This document shows positions 25,201 to 35,868 of a stretch of DNA of 64,000 bases, piece after piece. This DNA comes from Spirodela intermedia (taxonomy: Eukaryota; Streptophyta; Magnoliopsida; Alismatales; Araceae). A model generated the notes under the pieces. That model was not told the DNA's origin. It did not search any database and saw only the letters and a program-made list of their open reading frames with translations. Each line of letters opens with the position of its first letter. The first letter of the stretch is position 1. The position numbers were made by a program, and so were the translations under genes. Where the stretch lies: positions 1,492,259 to 1,556,258 of the forward strand of contig LR746266.1 in assembly GCA_902729315.2 (NCBI GenBank), written 5' to 3'.

Positions 25201-26530
25201 CATTAAAAGAAAACTGTCTGTCCTCACCTCTCTTCTATATTTAACATCCTATATGCTGTGTGATCTTCTGTGAGAATTTTCATTTCTTGAAGTTTAAATT
25301 TCTCATTTTGACGTATTTTCAATTTCGATCAGATTATCATCAACATTGGAATGGTCATTCTTCAAAACAACTCTGTGGTAATTTTCTACTCTCATATGTT
25401 ATAATTTGAGTTCCCTCGATCCATGACTCCAACTTAAAAAACTTATCTCGCCAAATATTTGGTTTTTTTTTCGTTCGATGTCAGGAACAACACCAAAGGG
25501 GAGCTGCGAACGGCATGTCTATGACTTTGATGTCTATCTTCAAATCTGTAGCCCCAGCAAGCGGTGGTGCATTGTGAGTGCCTTAACTATTCTTTTTACT
25601 ATTGGTACAACTCTTCTATAATATAATACGGACTAAATCTCAGCATGTGGTCCCATCAGCCGAAGTTCAACAACCTTCGGTACTTGTTTCCCTTATTTTT
25701 GGGAAGTACTCTCTAAGCAGAGAATTCTGAATCGGAGGTATAGTTGAGGGGTGCAAAATGGAAAGAGGCCATGTTTGACGTAGAAACTAATAAATTCAGT
25801 CGGTAATCTTATTTCTTAGATAACAGAGCATGTCCCTCTCCCATTGCCACTCATTTATATACTAACCCAGAGATAAATTCTCTTCTCTTCATGTAGAAGA
25901 ACAGATTCCTGTTTGCTATGCTGGTCGCAGTCCCAGAACATTACTTTATTTGGGAGGAGGACTCATGAATTTCGCTGATTTTCTATTTGAAGAATGAATT
26001 CTCCTGGTTGAGTGGTTTTGTGCTCTCCGCTGGGGATGTTATTCAGGATAAAAGTAGTGTGCTTTCAGAGTTAGTTATTTTTCAAAAATTAATAGGAATG
26101 CTATTTTGATCACCCAAAATCACAAAAAAACAAAGAAATAATTATGCTGGTGGTTTGATTCAGTCCTAAATTTGCTTTTGCGCAGATTTTCTTGGGCCCA
26201 GAAACGTCAGACTGCTTCGTTTCTTCCAGGTAATGGTCCAGAAATTTCCTTCAAATCAACATATAAAATGTGCTTATATATATATATTCGACTTCACAAT
26301 TGATGTTATCTAACTAGAAGTCGGCTGATTATCTGAGCATTCACTGTGTTCATAGTTGAGCTGCTGGGTCCTTATAGCTATCTCGAATCATGGTATCAAC
26401 GCGAGCCTCATCTTTCTGTCATGCAGGTGATCAGGTGGTCTTCTTTGCACTGAACGTAGTTAAGCTTCTTGGCGTTCTATTGACTTTCAGACCGTTCCTA
26501 ACTCTAAGAAACGAGCCTCCCTCTACATAG
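16001..26530 (+). CDS. Zinc-induced facilitator-like (ZIFL) major facilitator transporter, 490 aa, 17 exons
   Basis: Exons: 16001-16148, 17189-17229, 17436-17496, 17625-17727, 17809-17911, 18019-18072, 19093-19155, 20500-20549, 20632-20707, 22361-22570, 22726-22813, 24134-24219, 24305-24412, 25333-25377, 25485-25573, 26186-26229, 26427-26530. All junctions are GT-AG and phases agree (1,473 bp). It is a 12-helix MFS protein. Visible family marks are the N-terminal Cys motif C19-P-G-C22, motif A W98[10 protein letters not shown]108, the [14 protein letters not shown] segment of helix 5, and PETLH (233-237) opening the central loop. Plant ZIFL proteins are placed at the vacuolar or plasma membrane and affect zinc, nicotianamine, phytosiderophore, potassium or auxin fluxes; the substrate here cannot be read from sequence. 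Length fits the family. Introns hold a copia relic, an LTR-like piece and a reverse gene fragment. Two partial copies flank it. Confidence 0.93.
18490..19010 (-). pseudogene. Reverse-oriented fragment of an unidentified gene in transporter intron 6
   Basis: On the minus strand a frame reads about FIQCDGILL, then [19 protein letters not shown] and onward (18,621-18,945), with a splice-donor-like boundary near 18,980. The same sequence, in the same orientation, lies at 31,346-31,830 next to the transporter pseudogene, where it continues upstream through further exon-like pieces. I do not recognise the protein. Within this intron it is an isolated fragment and presumably not expressed as a protein. 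Confidence 0.5.
19540..20050 (-). mobile_element. Ty1/copia reverse transcriptase relic in transporter intron 7
   Basis: Minus-strand translation with breaks follows the copia reverse transcriptase: [15 protein letters not shown] at about 19,960-20,005 (family: QLDVKNAFLHGDLEEE), DHTSFTKW near 19,820, and [19 protein letters not shown] at about 19,640-19,700. Stops and frameshifts show it is dead. It is antisense to the host gene, so its coding signals should not disturb splicing. Confidence 0.85.
21170..21850. mobile_element. Probable solo LTR or LTR fragment in transporter intron 9
   Basis: The stretch begins near a TGTTAACATGGG at 21,178 and contains repeated ATTCAAGGGT/TTGTGGA-type motifs at 21,590-21,720. 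Imperfect tandem units of about 75 bp (21,265-21,430) share GTCTTGTCAGTCTAG. It ends near CCCTGATCACA. The composition and short repeated motifs recall copia LTRs, but I could not find a convincing target-site duplication, so the ends are tentative. Confidence 0.4.
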
Positions 26531-27643
26531 CCCAGAATGGAGGGGAGGGAGAGAGAGAGAGAGAGAACTCTATTGGAAAGGCCAGGTGGTAATTTCCGAA
26601 CTCGTTCCTGAGCTCTTGGAGAATCATGTCCAAATACAGACTTAGACATTACTATGTTCTTTCGCTGTCGAAGAAAGCCCTTCTGTTCACTTTACTGTTC
26701 CTCTGCCACGGAACACTGTAGTGGAGACATGATGGGTCGTATTCGTTACTGTTTATTTTACCCACAATTTTTATGTTGTTCAAAGTCCCCGGGCCCTTGG
26801 ATTGCAAAGATGGGCTTGTCGTTGGCGTTGGTTAACGGGCCCAATCTCTGGAATATGGGCTTCAGAAGCCCACATAATGTGCTTCGGCCCGGTCATATGC
26901 TCTAGGAGTGAACCTGTATTCAGGCTTAAGTCAGCAGCACTAATGGTTATGTATTTGGAAAGTGGATGACAAAAAGTTCACTGTGAATCATCAGAGGGGT
27001 GGATGAGAAAATTTCCATCGAGTGCGGCATACACTCGTACTTTGGGCTAGTATTAGGCTAAACTGAGTGGTCATATTCGGTCAGTTTTTAGTGGGCTCTC
27101 CCTCGATATTCAGGTGACCCTTTATCGGCCCATAGAGTGGTGGGCTCATAAATGTTGGGCTCATTCCCTAAATGATGAGGGTTTAGTGCCTTTATTGGGC
27201 CTGAACTTATCAGACTCCGTCGTTGGGCCCATAGCTGAATGATCTGTTTTTCTTTGTTATTTTTTATATCTAATCTGTGTATGAATGTTGCTTATTGTGA
27301 TCTTATGATCTTTTGTAACTTAATAGACCCTATCGTTTGATCTCTGACTTAAGATATATTATCTACCTGCACTTCTACTACAAATTCAGATCATTTTGGG
27401 TGGCTCATTAAACTGCTTGGTTGGACTAGCTAGATTTGTCAAAGTGGAATCTGTTAGCTATCCAAATAATTCAAAATATTTGCAAGGTCAGGTTTTTTTT
27501 AAATGACAATTAAGTGCATACTTTTGTATAAAATTAATCGATTATTTCATTACTTTTAGTGGTTTTTTTAATTAAGAAACTAGATCATGTTCCCTAGACA
27601 TACTCCCACTGAGTGGCACCCTTGCACAGATTGCTCCTTGTCA

Positions 27644-27703
<60 letters not shown>

Positions 27704-28029
27704 CATGGGAAAGTATTTGTGTATTTCTATAAATAGTATGCTTGTTTCATCTTTCCATTAGAGAAAATCAAATCACCAAAAAACCTTAGTCATTTTACAT
27801 CTACTTAGAAACTCTCTCAAAGCTGACCCCATCTAAGTATTTAGTCCATAGATCTAATAGAGAATGCTTAATATCTAGTTATATATAAAAGGGGAGGGTT
27901 GCTAATTAACAATCTAAGCTACTCCATCTCCATGAACTTGTCGTACTTATAAAAGGGAGGGAGGAAAGTAGTGATAGAGAGAGAGGGGAGAGAGAACATA
28001 AATTCAAATGAACTAAGCCAAATGTGTTA
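26531..28029. other. Transporter 3' flank and intergenic DNA with scattered TGGGCC elements
   Basis: The first few hundred bases must hold the transporter 3' UTR. GGCCCA or TGGGCC hexamers occur near 26,838, 27,127, 27,197 and 27,224, with many GGGCTC/GGGCTT relatives between 26,760 and 27,240. Such elements usually mark promoters of housekeeping genes, but I see no gene start downstream before duplication copy C. No coding sequence is supported. Confidence 0.45.
27647..27699. repeat. (CT)n microsatellite, about 26 units
   Basis: Uninterrupted CT dinucleotide repeat. Confidence 0.95.
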
Positions 28030-30077
28030 ATGTATGGTTAATGTATAAAATATCTTAATTTAAAAATTGTATGATACAAAAAGTACTTATGTAAGACATA
28101 ACTATTAATGTACTTTAATAAAGTATGTGATCAGCTCTTTATTAGCTTTGAGAGACAAGTTTGATGTTGACGAAAGAGAGTAACTTTATATTATAATATT
28201 GCACTAAGAAATAAGAAACATATTGACAAATTATTTTCAAAACCTAGCATTCCAAGATGATTTTCAGACTAATTACATAACCAAAGTGTCTCATTTTGTT
28301 TTACATAGGAACTTGAATCACATAGCTAGAAGAACTTTATACTTGTGCTTAGAAAATTACTATAAAAGGATAATGTGATAAAGTTATAATAAAAATCTAT
28401 ACTCAATGATAAAATAATAATTAACATCATAAAATATTAGAAAATATCATCTACTACTTTGGATAAGCAAAAACACTCTATAAAGAATTATATCCTTAAA
28501 GAGTTGTGTAGGCAAAAACACAATCATTTTAAAGTTTTCTAATTTTTGGTAGAAAACTAGAAATCAAAGATAAAGTTAAGATTAGTTACATAAAGATCAA
28601 ATTTTTTGTTATAAAAATGAGAATGAGCAAGTACTTGACCTAAGTGCATGTTATAGTATGATTTACATCAACAAACAAGTGCATATGTGCATGATGAGAT
28701 TTCGTATAACCCAACATGAAATAGTGGGAATCTATGACTCATAGGCATAACTATAATTGCCTACATAAGTAGACACGTGAGTGATGAGTGAATGTGTGGA
28801 ATTAGGCATATCCATAGTGCACAAAAATGCCAAATGTATGAATACATGTGAAATGGTGACCAGCATAGATGGGTGAGACAGCCCAAGCATTTGTTAGATG
28901 AGACCAGTATAGTGATGAGTAAGTTAGCAATGGTGGTCATCCACGTGCATTTGCATAGTCATGGGGACTTGAGCAAGTGGTATGGCCCAATATCTACCCA
29001 AATAGCTTTGGAAGTTGAGGGGACAACCTAGCTTGAAGGTCAATTGTTTGAATGACTATTCTGCTTTTCGTGATACAATAATTTAGTTAAAATTTTAAAA
29101 AAATATAATTTGGATTCATCTAAACCTAGTGTATGCCCATTTTTCTTGCTGTCATTTATATTTACACAAATATTTCATACTTGTATGTTTTTTCTTCAAG
29201 CCCAAGGTTTCAACAACGACGTCTCTCTTTCTCTTTCTCTCCCCTTACTAGGCATGTCATTAAGATCCGTCACAAAATTATTTTCTAGTTTATTTTTAGG
29301 CTGAGTGCAAACTATTAGCTATTCAAATAAGTCTAAATCTTTGTGAGATTTGTGAGCCCAATATTCAACATTAAATATTTCAATAATTTGTATATTTATA
29401 CGAATAAAGTTTTAAAATTTTCCGTTATATTTTAATTTATTGCCAACAAGATCGCAAACGAAAATAATTCATCTGACTTTATCTTCTCTTGTTCTAAACA
29501 TAAGGTTACCATTTTATCGTCTTGTGGTGGTGGGGTCCTCACGATGACCAGTGCAAGATAGCAACAGCTTCGAATCGACCAAGGAAGTTGACCAGTAAGG
29601 ACTTTGTTCCAATTATCTGCTTTTTGTACTCATTAGCAGATTCCATCCCCAGTGGATTATAATTGTACTAACAGCCTTTTCTATAGTTGTTTTATTTTTC
29701 AAAGTTCGTATTTAGCCGACAGACACAATCTCCCCAGAAGTGAAGTTGGCTAAGACCATAAGGCTGTATCTACTTTTATTGGGCCCCAATGCAGCTCAAA
29801 TCTCTGTTCACTAGAATCAAGTCAACTCATGACTTAATCACTACATTGATATTGACTTGAAAAAAGTCAAACGAGGAACTAGTCCCTATAATCACGTCAA
29901 CTAGGAATCCAAAGCACTGGAAAATGGGTCAAACTGAGCATTCTCTTAAAAAGCTTACTGCTGAGGGGTAGCTCGTCCAGGAACCGAGGGGCCTCGTTTC
30001 TCGGCTTCACGCCAAGATGCCATGTCCCATGTTCCACCCCCAGAGAGAGAAGAGAGCGACAGACACTGGCAGAGAGC

Positions 30078-30144
<67 letters not shown>

Positions 30145-30412
30145 TGATATGATATTCACCCCCATTGGCTGTCCCGGTCACCGGCAGAGAAAGAGAAAGA
30201 TGCCTCGATTTTACCTGGATTTTTGGTGTACATGGACTTGGAAGAGAGAGAGATCCCTAATTCATCCCATTGATTAATTACCCTCCTTCACTGTACCGTC
30301 AGATAGATAGATAGATATATCTCGATTTTGAAATTTTCAAAATATGAAGAAAATTGAAGAAACTTCTCTAAATGCTAATCAAAGCCTTATCCTTCCTATT
30401 GTTGCTTAAGCC
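28030..30412 (+). repeat. Segmental duplication, copy C (upstream part)
   Basis: Matches copy A/B landmarks in order. The GATCAGCTCT block lies near 28,128, the repeat core at 28,310-29,050, and a promoter-proximal part at 29,480-30,255 that is about 97 percent identical to 12,060-12,810 over the sample compared. A (GA)n run at 30,090-30,141 is much longer than its partner in copy A near 12,680, as expected for a microsatellite. About 150 bases before the ATG at 30,413 are not shared with copies A and B. Confidence 0.8.
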
Positions 30413-31345
30413 ATGCCGGAGGAGGACGCATCGGCGCCATTATTGGAGAAGGTGTACCGTCAAGGTTGCCCTGGATGTACAGTTTCTCTTTTATTCGTCT
30501 CTGCCTAGAATATAGATTTTTCTTTCCAGCTGTAGATTCTAACAAGGCCGAAATGTAAATTTTAGCATGCTCATCTGAGAAAATGTATTTTGACTGACGT
30601 ACTAGCACGATTAAGTAGTGGAAATGTCCATCTGGATCTATTTCTAACTCATATGATGATGTCAATTTTCTTGGGGGTATATTATTTTATCATATTCCTC
30701 TAATTTTTCCCCTAATTTTTGTGTTCTGTCTTTTCAGCCCTCCCAATATCATCATTGTTTCCATTCTTATATTTCATGGTACGTATCATATTTACAGGTT
30801 TCACTTACTTCCTTCAGATCGAATTTAATGAGTTTCAGCGATATTCTCAAGTGCTTTACGAATCTCATTGTGCTGCTCTATTCGGAATGTAGTTTTCTTG
30901 GATTACCTCTGAACTTGGATCCAATGGATGTTCTTACCCTAAATGCTAAATACTTGTAAATTTTATCTTCATTGTCTTGGATAGGTTAGAGACCTGAATA
31001 TTGCGAAGAGAGAGGAAGATATTGGTTTCTATGCGGGTTATATTGGTAAGGTTTTTGTGATTGTACTCTCAGGGCTATAAAGAAGGCTAAGTTTTTTCAA
31101 TTAAGATAATTCAGTAGCTATCTAAAATTTCGCTTCTCCTCTGACACAATATCTCTGTATCTTTTCTTCAAAGGATCTTCTTTTATGATCTTCGGAAGAG
31201 CTTTGACATCCTTTTTTATGTGGGATTTTAGCTGATAAATATGGACGAAAGCCAGTAATTGTGTTTGGCGTCAGTTCAGTTCAGTGTTCGTACTCCTGAA
31301 TCATTGTTTCATAGAACTTTTGACAATAATTTCTCATGACATAAA
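30413..31345 (+). pseudogene. Truncated ZIFL transporter copy: partial exon 1 fused to intron 1 to exon 4
   Basis: The ATG at 30,413 opens [15 protein letters not shown]...CPGC. After codon 22 the sequence jumps into what is intron 1 of the intact gene (equivalent to 16,931). That gives a 31-codon frame ending at 30,508. From 30,481 the match to 16,931-17,790 is essentially base-for-base and includes exons 2 and 3. Exon 4 has inserted bases (ATGATCTTCGG for ATGTTTGG near 31,185) and a disrupted WGIL segment. Exon 5 onward is missing; at 31,345 the sequence jumps to the equivalent of 18,536. It cannot make a transporter. Confidence 0.88.
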
Positions 31346-32230
31346 TCTTGTATTATGAAAGAACATCAAATCACCAGAGGATATCAAATGGAGACGCTCC
31401 AACAAAATTTCGTGACCTACTTACTTGGAGAAATAACAGTGTCGGTAGAAGGAGGCATCATGGCTGATGGTGGCATCATCTCCATACACCTCCATACATC
31501 CCCATACATCTCCATACATCCAAAGAAAGTGTGTGAATTTTGTCGCTGACAATTTTCCCAGAAGGCTACCCGCATTTCGTCATCTCGTTCTCTGTATGTA
31601 CAATAACCGCAATATTCCGGCAGTTTGTGTGGAGAGAGGACAGTGACATCCCATTTCTCCTTCTAGGACAGTAATTTCAGCCATGTTAAAATTTTCAGCA
31701 ACATACCGCTGCATTGTATAAAACTGAAAGGTTAAGAAAGTTCGCTTACCTCTTTGTGCTGTGGACTGCATGGTCCAGTGCTGTGAACCCTGAAATTCCA
31801 TTTTAGCACAAGAGATTTCAGAAATAATTAGCAAAAAACATCTTCTGACGAGGTTATAACCATTTCTCTAAAAGAGAGATATTAATTCGATAAGTGTATA
31901 ATTTTTACGTACCTTCCAAGCTAGAAGCAACAAAGATGATCAGGGCCATTCATTAGCTCAAACACCGAAGCTGCCACCACGCTGCTGACTTCTCCACCTG
32001 GGCTGCAGACTTGAGGAGATGGTGATTTCCTCAGACATACTGTGGATGGCAGGAGTTGATTAAATGGTTGACAAAAAGACGAGGAAAAGCATGGAAAAGA
32101 AAAACCTTACGATGGCCACGTACAGTTGTCCAAATGGACCAGAACCCAGGTGAAGCACTTCATAAAAGGTCTTACAGAATAGTGATCAGATGAATTCTCA
32201 ATAGCCTACGGCAATAAATTTCCAAATCAG
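31346..32230 (-). pseudogene. Exon-like remains of an unidentified gene adjoining the transporter pseudogene
   Basis: On the minus strand several pieces look like exons with splice signals. A LGSGPFGQLYVAIV-like stretch (near 32,155-32,105) is followed by GTAAGG. A piece from about 32,040 to 31,915 is bounded by CCACAG and GTACGT. A short piece near 31,800-31,765 ends at GTAAGC and reads FTALDHAVHSTK. The last part (31,740-31,560) ends in EMGCHCPL. Frames do not join cleanly and contain stops. The first piece resembles a kinase glycine-rich loop, but that alone is weak. The last parts match 18,490-19,010. Confidence 0.45.
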
Positions 32231-32752
32231 GGACAACATCATAAAAGTGGAAATTGGAGTTTCAAAGCTGATCCTCCGCAACAGATCATCCCGGGACATC
32301 CACCCTTTTATATAGAATAACAATGGCAAAATAGCAACCAGGTAGCGATTGAAGAATTAACAGGTCCAAGAATTGGATGACATAGAGGAGGATATCAAAA
32401 AACGCTAGTTAGGTGGAGTCATTCAAACACAAGCTGTAAGAAAAGCTGGTTAACACAAGAACAACCGTGATAAATCTCTCAGTAGCTCAGAAGTAAACAT
32501 CTAAGTAATTAAAATGTGTCATGGATGAAATGAAACCTTCAAATCACATAATCCCTTTACAGAACAGAACTGAAAAGTGACCAAATAGTTAGGAGTTCAA
32601 AAATTTTGGCCCAAGAGAAGAGTTGTTGAAAACTCTAGTTTTCTAGGAAAAAAAGTACAACACCGGCTGCAGGCTTAAAATAGCGTATGTATGTTCGCAG
32701 ACGCAGGAACTCCAGAAGAATCATCTTTAAATGGATGATCTAAACAGATCTG
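32231..32752 (-). other. Probable distal 3' UTR of the UBA2-like gene and spacer
   Basis: No coding frame is supported. An acceptor-like TTTTTTGCAG on the minus strand ends at 32,753. The sequence below it (32,752 down to roughly 32,640 or beyond) would be the 3' UTR exon after the intron described for the UBA2-like gene. The polyadenylation point cannot be fixed. Confidence 0.4.
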
Positions 32753-33412
32753 CAAAAAATGAACACAATAATATGAAAACCCCAACATATACTTAAGAAT
32801 CATCCAAGCAACACAAATATAAAATCAGGTTTGATATTTTATCCAGATTCCTGCAATAATAACTTTCGGTCTCCACCATTTCTCTTTTTCCAAGAAGCTT
32901 GAAATTGGCTTTTTTCTCTTCGACCACATTCCCCACAACTAATGGTCATAAATTATGATTCATTATTCGATCATGGAAACTATGAACGAATGAAAAGCAT
33001 AGCATTAATTAATCCAACTCACTATTCAACACTCCAGGAATAAAGTATACATCACACCTATTCCAGGAATAAAGTATGCATCAACACTCCAGGCCTCACA
33101 CTTCAACTTACGCTAAGAGCTAGTTGACGTTTTCCCTGATTATTGCTTCCAAATAAAAGTTTCAAGTAATGAAAACCAAAAGTTTCAAATAACATGAACA
33201 TCAGTGAACTGAATTCTACTACATCCAAGAGAAAAAGTATATAGCATACATGCAAAAGACATCTACATATAATGTGCAAGAGACATCAATGAGAAAAAGC
33301 ATATAACAGGCTTATCCACGTTATAGCAGGCAGTGGACTTCGCCAGGCAATCACCAAAACAACATCTACATCTACATATAATAACGCAAGGAACACAAAA
33401 CGACTAGAATAC
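32753..33412 (-). other. Likely 3' UTR intron of the UBA2-like gene
   Basis: Three bases after the TGA stop the minus strand reads CAG then GTATTC, a good donor. A pyrimidine-rich stretch ending TTTTTTGCAG gives an acceptor about 660 bases on. Arabidopsis UBA2 genes are known, to my memory, for introns and splice variants in the 3' UTR, which fits. Lying so close to the stop, the junction should not trigger decay of the mRNA. Confidence 0.55.
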
Positions 33413-33415
33413 CTG

Positions 33416-35107
33416 TCACGGCATGTAATGTGAAACGCCACCCCTATGTCCCGTGGCATGTTTTCCACGACCAGCCCCATGAGCCATCATGGGATTGCCG
33501 TATCCCCCTTGTATTGGTGTGTGCCCTCCATAAGTACCCATCATTCCAGGGTTCACATTACCAGCGATTCCTGCAGGCTGATTACCATATGCACCCTGCA
33601 TGCCACGTGCCCCGCTGTTCACAAGCAGAGAACCCATGGGCAACCCCAAACCTGCTCCTGGGTTTGCGAGCAATGGTGCCAGATTCTGTCCAAACCCAGG
33701 ATTGAATCCAGATCCTGACGCTGCACCTGAGGCACTTCCCTTTTTGTATCCTAGTCCTGTGTTGGCCGGAGCCATCAAGTGCCCAAGACTAGCCGATTGT
33801 AAATGACCACCCACCCCAAAACTTGCCGTCTCACCCCTGGTCAGATGTGATCCTTGTGCGCCACCCCCAGCCGCCCCATGATGCAGGCCACGGTTGTGTG
33901 ACTGAAGCCCAAGCTTGCTCGGCTTAGGGCCATCAATGGCCTTCTGGCAATGCAGAATGTGGCCGTCAAAATTCTTGTGCGGTTCCTCCAAAGCCTTCCT
34001 TGCACCATCGGGCGTCTTATAGACAAAGAGAGCGAAACCCTTGGGCTTCCCTGTCAGCTTATCTAGGCCTAAAGGACCCTCCTCAATCTCTCCGTATTTA
34101 GCAAAAAACTGCAACACTTTTTGAGGATCAAGTTCCGAAGATACATTACTCACGTAAATCTTTCGTTGAGTGTACTCTGATAGCGGAGGGGCGGGGGCCG
34201 GAGCAGGCCCTGCGGACGCCATTTGGCAGGCTGTCATTCGATTCCCGATCTTCTTCTGAGGATTTTTAAGGGCTCGACGAGCGCCGGTTCGGTGCTTGAA
34301 CAAGATGAAGCCATAGCCCTTGGATTTGCCAGAAACTTTGTCGCAGACGACATTAGAGTCCTCGATCACCCCGTACTGGCGGAAAAATGAGGCCAAGGTA
34401 TCGACGGTCGTTTCCCAGCCAAGTCCATGCACAAAAATCTTGCGGTGGACAGGATCCTCATCAACAACCTGGTTAACACGCTCCATCAAGTCGGTATGCT
34501 TCCCAGCCGCCTCGCTTAATAGATTAATCAGCTGCTCTTTCGACAGTGGTTCGAGGAGCTTCTGGATTGATTCCGGTTCGTTATCGTCCTCACCCTCGCC
34601 ATAGGCCAAAGCAGGGACCTCAGGGTCGACACCGCCTTCTCCCTCCACGACGGAGGCAACAACCCCGGGCATGCCATCGCCATCCCCATCGCCATCGCCA
34701 CCGCCACCGCCATCGCCGCTGAGGGCAGACGAAACAGCCTCAGTAGCGGTGCTGCTGTCCCCGCCGACAGGTTCGGGAAGAGTATCACCATTGTCATCGG
34801 GAAGGGCAAGAACACCGGAGTCGACGACCGCAGAATCGGGGACGGGGACTTCCTCCATCGGCTCCCCATCACCTTCCTCGTCGACGGCGGCAACGGTACC
34901 AGAGTCCAGAACGGAAGATTCGACGGCGTGGACGTCCTCCGTCGCTGCGGAAGATACCTGCGGCTCCTCCTGCCCCTCCAACTGGACCCCGTCTTCAACG
35001 GTCGGTTCCGGCGCCTCTGGCTGTACAGTCCCATGGAGGGCCTCCGTCTTCTGCTCCCGTTCAGCTTGGCGCTGGGTTATGGCCGCGAGCTTCCTCTTCT
35101 TCGCCAT
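33416..35107 (-). CDS. UBP1-associated protein 2-like, two-RRM RNA-binding protein, 563 aa
   Basis: One uninterrupted coding exon. The N-terminal third is acidic and Ala/Glu/Gly-rich, with a lysine-rich start (MAKKRKLAAITQRQAE). Near residue 180 comes a conserved LLEPLSKEQLINLLSEAA helix. RRM1 spans about residues 220-297 (RNP2 KIFVHGLGW, RNP1 KGYGFILF). RRM2 spans about 314-390 (RNP2 KIYVSNVS, RNP1 KGFALFVY). A Gly/Ala/Asn/Met-rich low-complexity tail ends in GGVSHYMP. This order is that of plant UBA2 proteins, nuclear hnRNP-like factors that bind U-rich RNA with UBP1 and respond to ABA or wounding. A telo-box lies 54 bases upstream of the ATG. A paralogue within the family cannot be chosen by eye. 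Confidence 0.9.
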   Translation of the reverse strand: MAKKRKLAAITQRQAEREQKTEALHGTVQPEAPEPTVEDGVQLEGQEEPQVSSAATEDVHAVESSVLDSGTVAAVDEEGDGEPMEEVPVPDSAVVDSGVLALPDDNGDTLPEPVGGDSSTATEAVSSALSGDGGGGGDGDGDGDGMPGVVASVVEGEGGVDPEVPALAYGEGEDDNEPESIQKLLEPLSKEQLINLLSEAAGKHTDLMERVNQVVDEDPVHRKIFVHGLGWETTVDTLASFFRQYGVIEDSNVVCDKVSGKSKGYGFILFKHRTGARRALKNPQKKIGNRMTACQMASAGPAPAPAPPLSEYTQRKIYVSNVSSELDPQKVLQFFAKYGEIEEGPLGLDKLTGKPKGFALFVYKTPDGARKALEEPHKNFDGHILHCQKAIDGPKPSKLGLQSHNRGLHHGAAGGGAQGSHLTRGETASFGVGGHLQSASLGHLMAPANTGLGYKKGSASGAASGSGFNPGFGQNLAPLLANPGAGLGLPMGSLLVNSGARGMQGAYGNQPAGIAGNVNPGMMGTYGGHTPIQGGYGNPMMAHGAGRGKHATGHRGGVSHYMP

Positions 35108-35160
35108 CGCTAACTGTGCTCTCCTTCTCGTCGCCGGGGAAGACGGGATCGCCGGTCGTT

Positions 35161-35169
35161 CTAGGGTTT
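35161..35169 (-). promoter_or_regulatory. Telo-box upstream of the UBA2-like gene
   Basis: CTAGGGTTT on the plus strand (AAACCCTAG on the gene's strand), about 54 bases before the start codon, with an AGGCCCAT element near 35,256. This pair is typical of plant genes for RNA-binding and translation proteins. Confidence 0.6.
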
Positions 35170-35868
35170 TCAGACAGACAGGACACCGAAGTGGGGAACA
35201 GAAATATCTTTATTTTAATATTTATTGATGATATCAATAGGCCGGACTCGATCTAGGCCCATGAAAAGCATCGGCCCGGAACCCGAAAATTTCCGCTCGA
35301 GCCCGGTGAGGGGGAAGGAAGGATCCGGGCCATGGCCCTGAAAAAAGCTCAGACCTATCTGCCTGAATGGGCCATTCCCCTCGACTGAGACTTCTTTACT
35401 AACGACAATTTTAAAAAAACTGTGTTAAAATAGTATGACGTGTCATTTCCACGTAACAGAATTACAGTAAAGAATATGTGACATATATAAAATGATACAC
35501 AGAAGGGCGTCACAGAGGCCCTGGCCCTTCTCGCCACCTGATGAGACGTAGCAGCGAAGGTTCCCGCAGGTTCGGAGGAACGATCGCTCAGATCCAGGGG
35601 CGGCTAACGGCTGTAGGGAGGAAGAGGTTGCTGTTCGGAAATGCCGATGGACGCCATACATCGACGCCATTCCGGATTTCCCCCTGGTATTCACAAGGTA
35701 TGTTACAGAGGAGAACTGTTTCGATGATCCTCTCCCTTCTGTCAGCATTTGGTTTTCTGCTTAATCTACAGTTTCTGTTGCCCTAGACAAATCTTTCTGT
35801 AGCTCTATGGTTCTTCTGTTCTTCTTGTAAGTTTGGTCTTGTTGTTAGCATCGTTCTTTTCATTTTTA
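35170..35868. other. Intergenic region between the UBA2-like promoter and the repeat-protein 3' end
   Basis: Holds the UBA2-like upstream region (GGCCCA-type elements near 35,256 and GGCCCG near 35,272) and presumably the 3' UTR of the downstream minus-strand gene. A GC-richer island at 35,530-35,700 is open on both strands but resembles nothing I know and has no clear gene model. Confidence 0.4.

Noticed and set aside
34528-35228. Open frames of 168 and 185 codons over the UBA2-like N-terminus
   Set aside because: Low-complexity Ser/Arg/Pro readings of a GC-rich acidic coding stretch; the 563-codon frame has two RRMs.
35541-35786. Plus-strand 81-codon frame with a possible donor near 35,697
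   Set aside because: No recognisable motif, no partner exon before the convergent minus-strand gene, and low support for a promoter.
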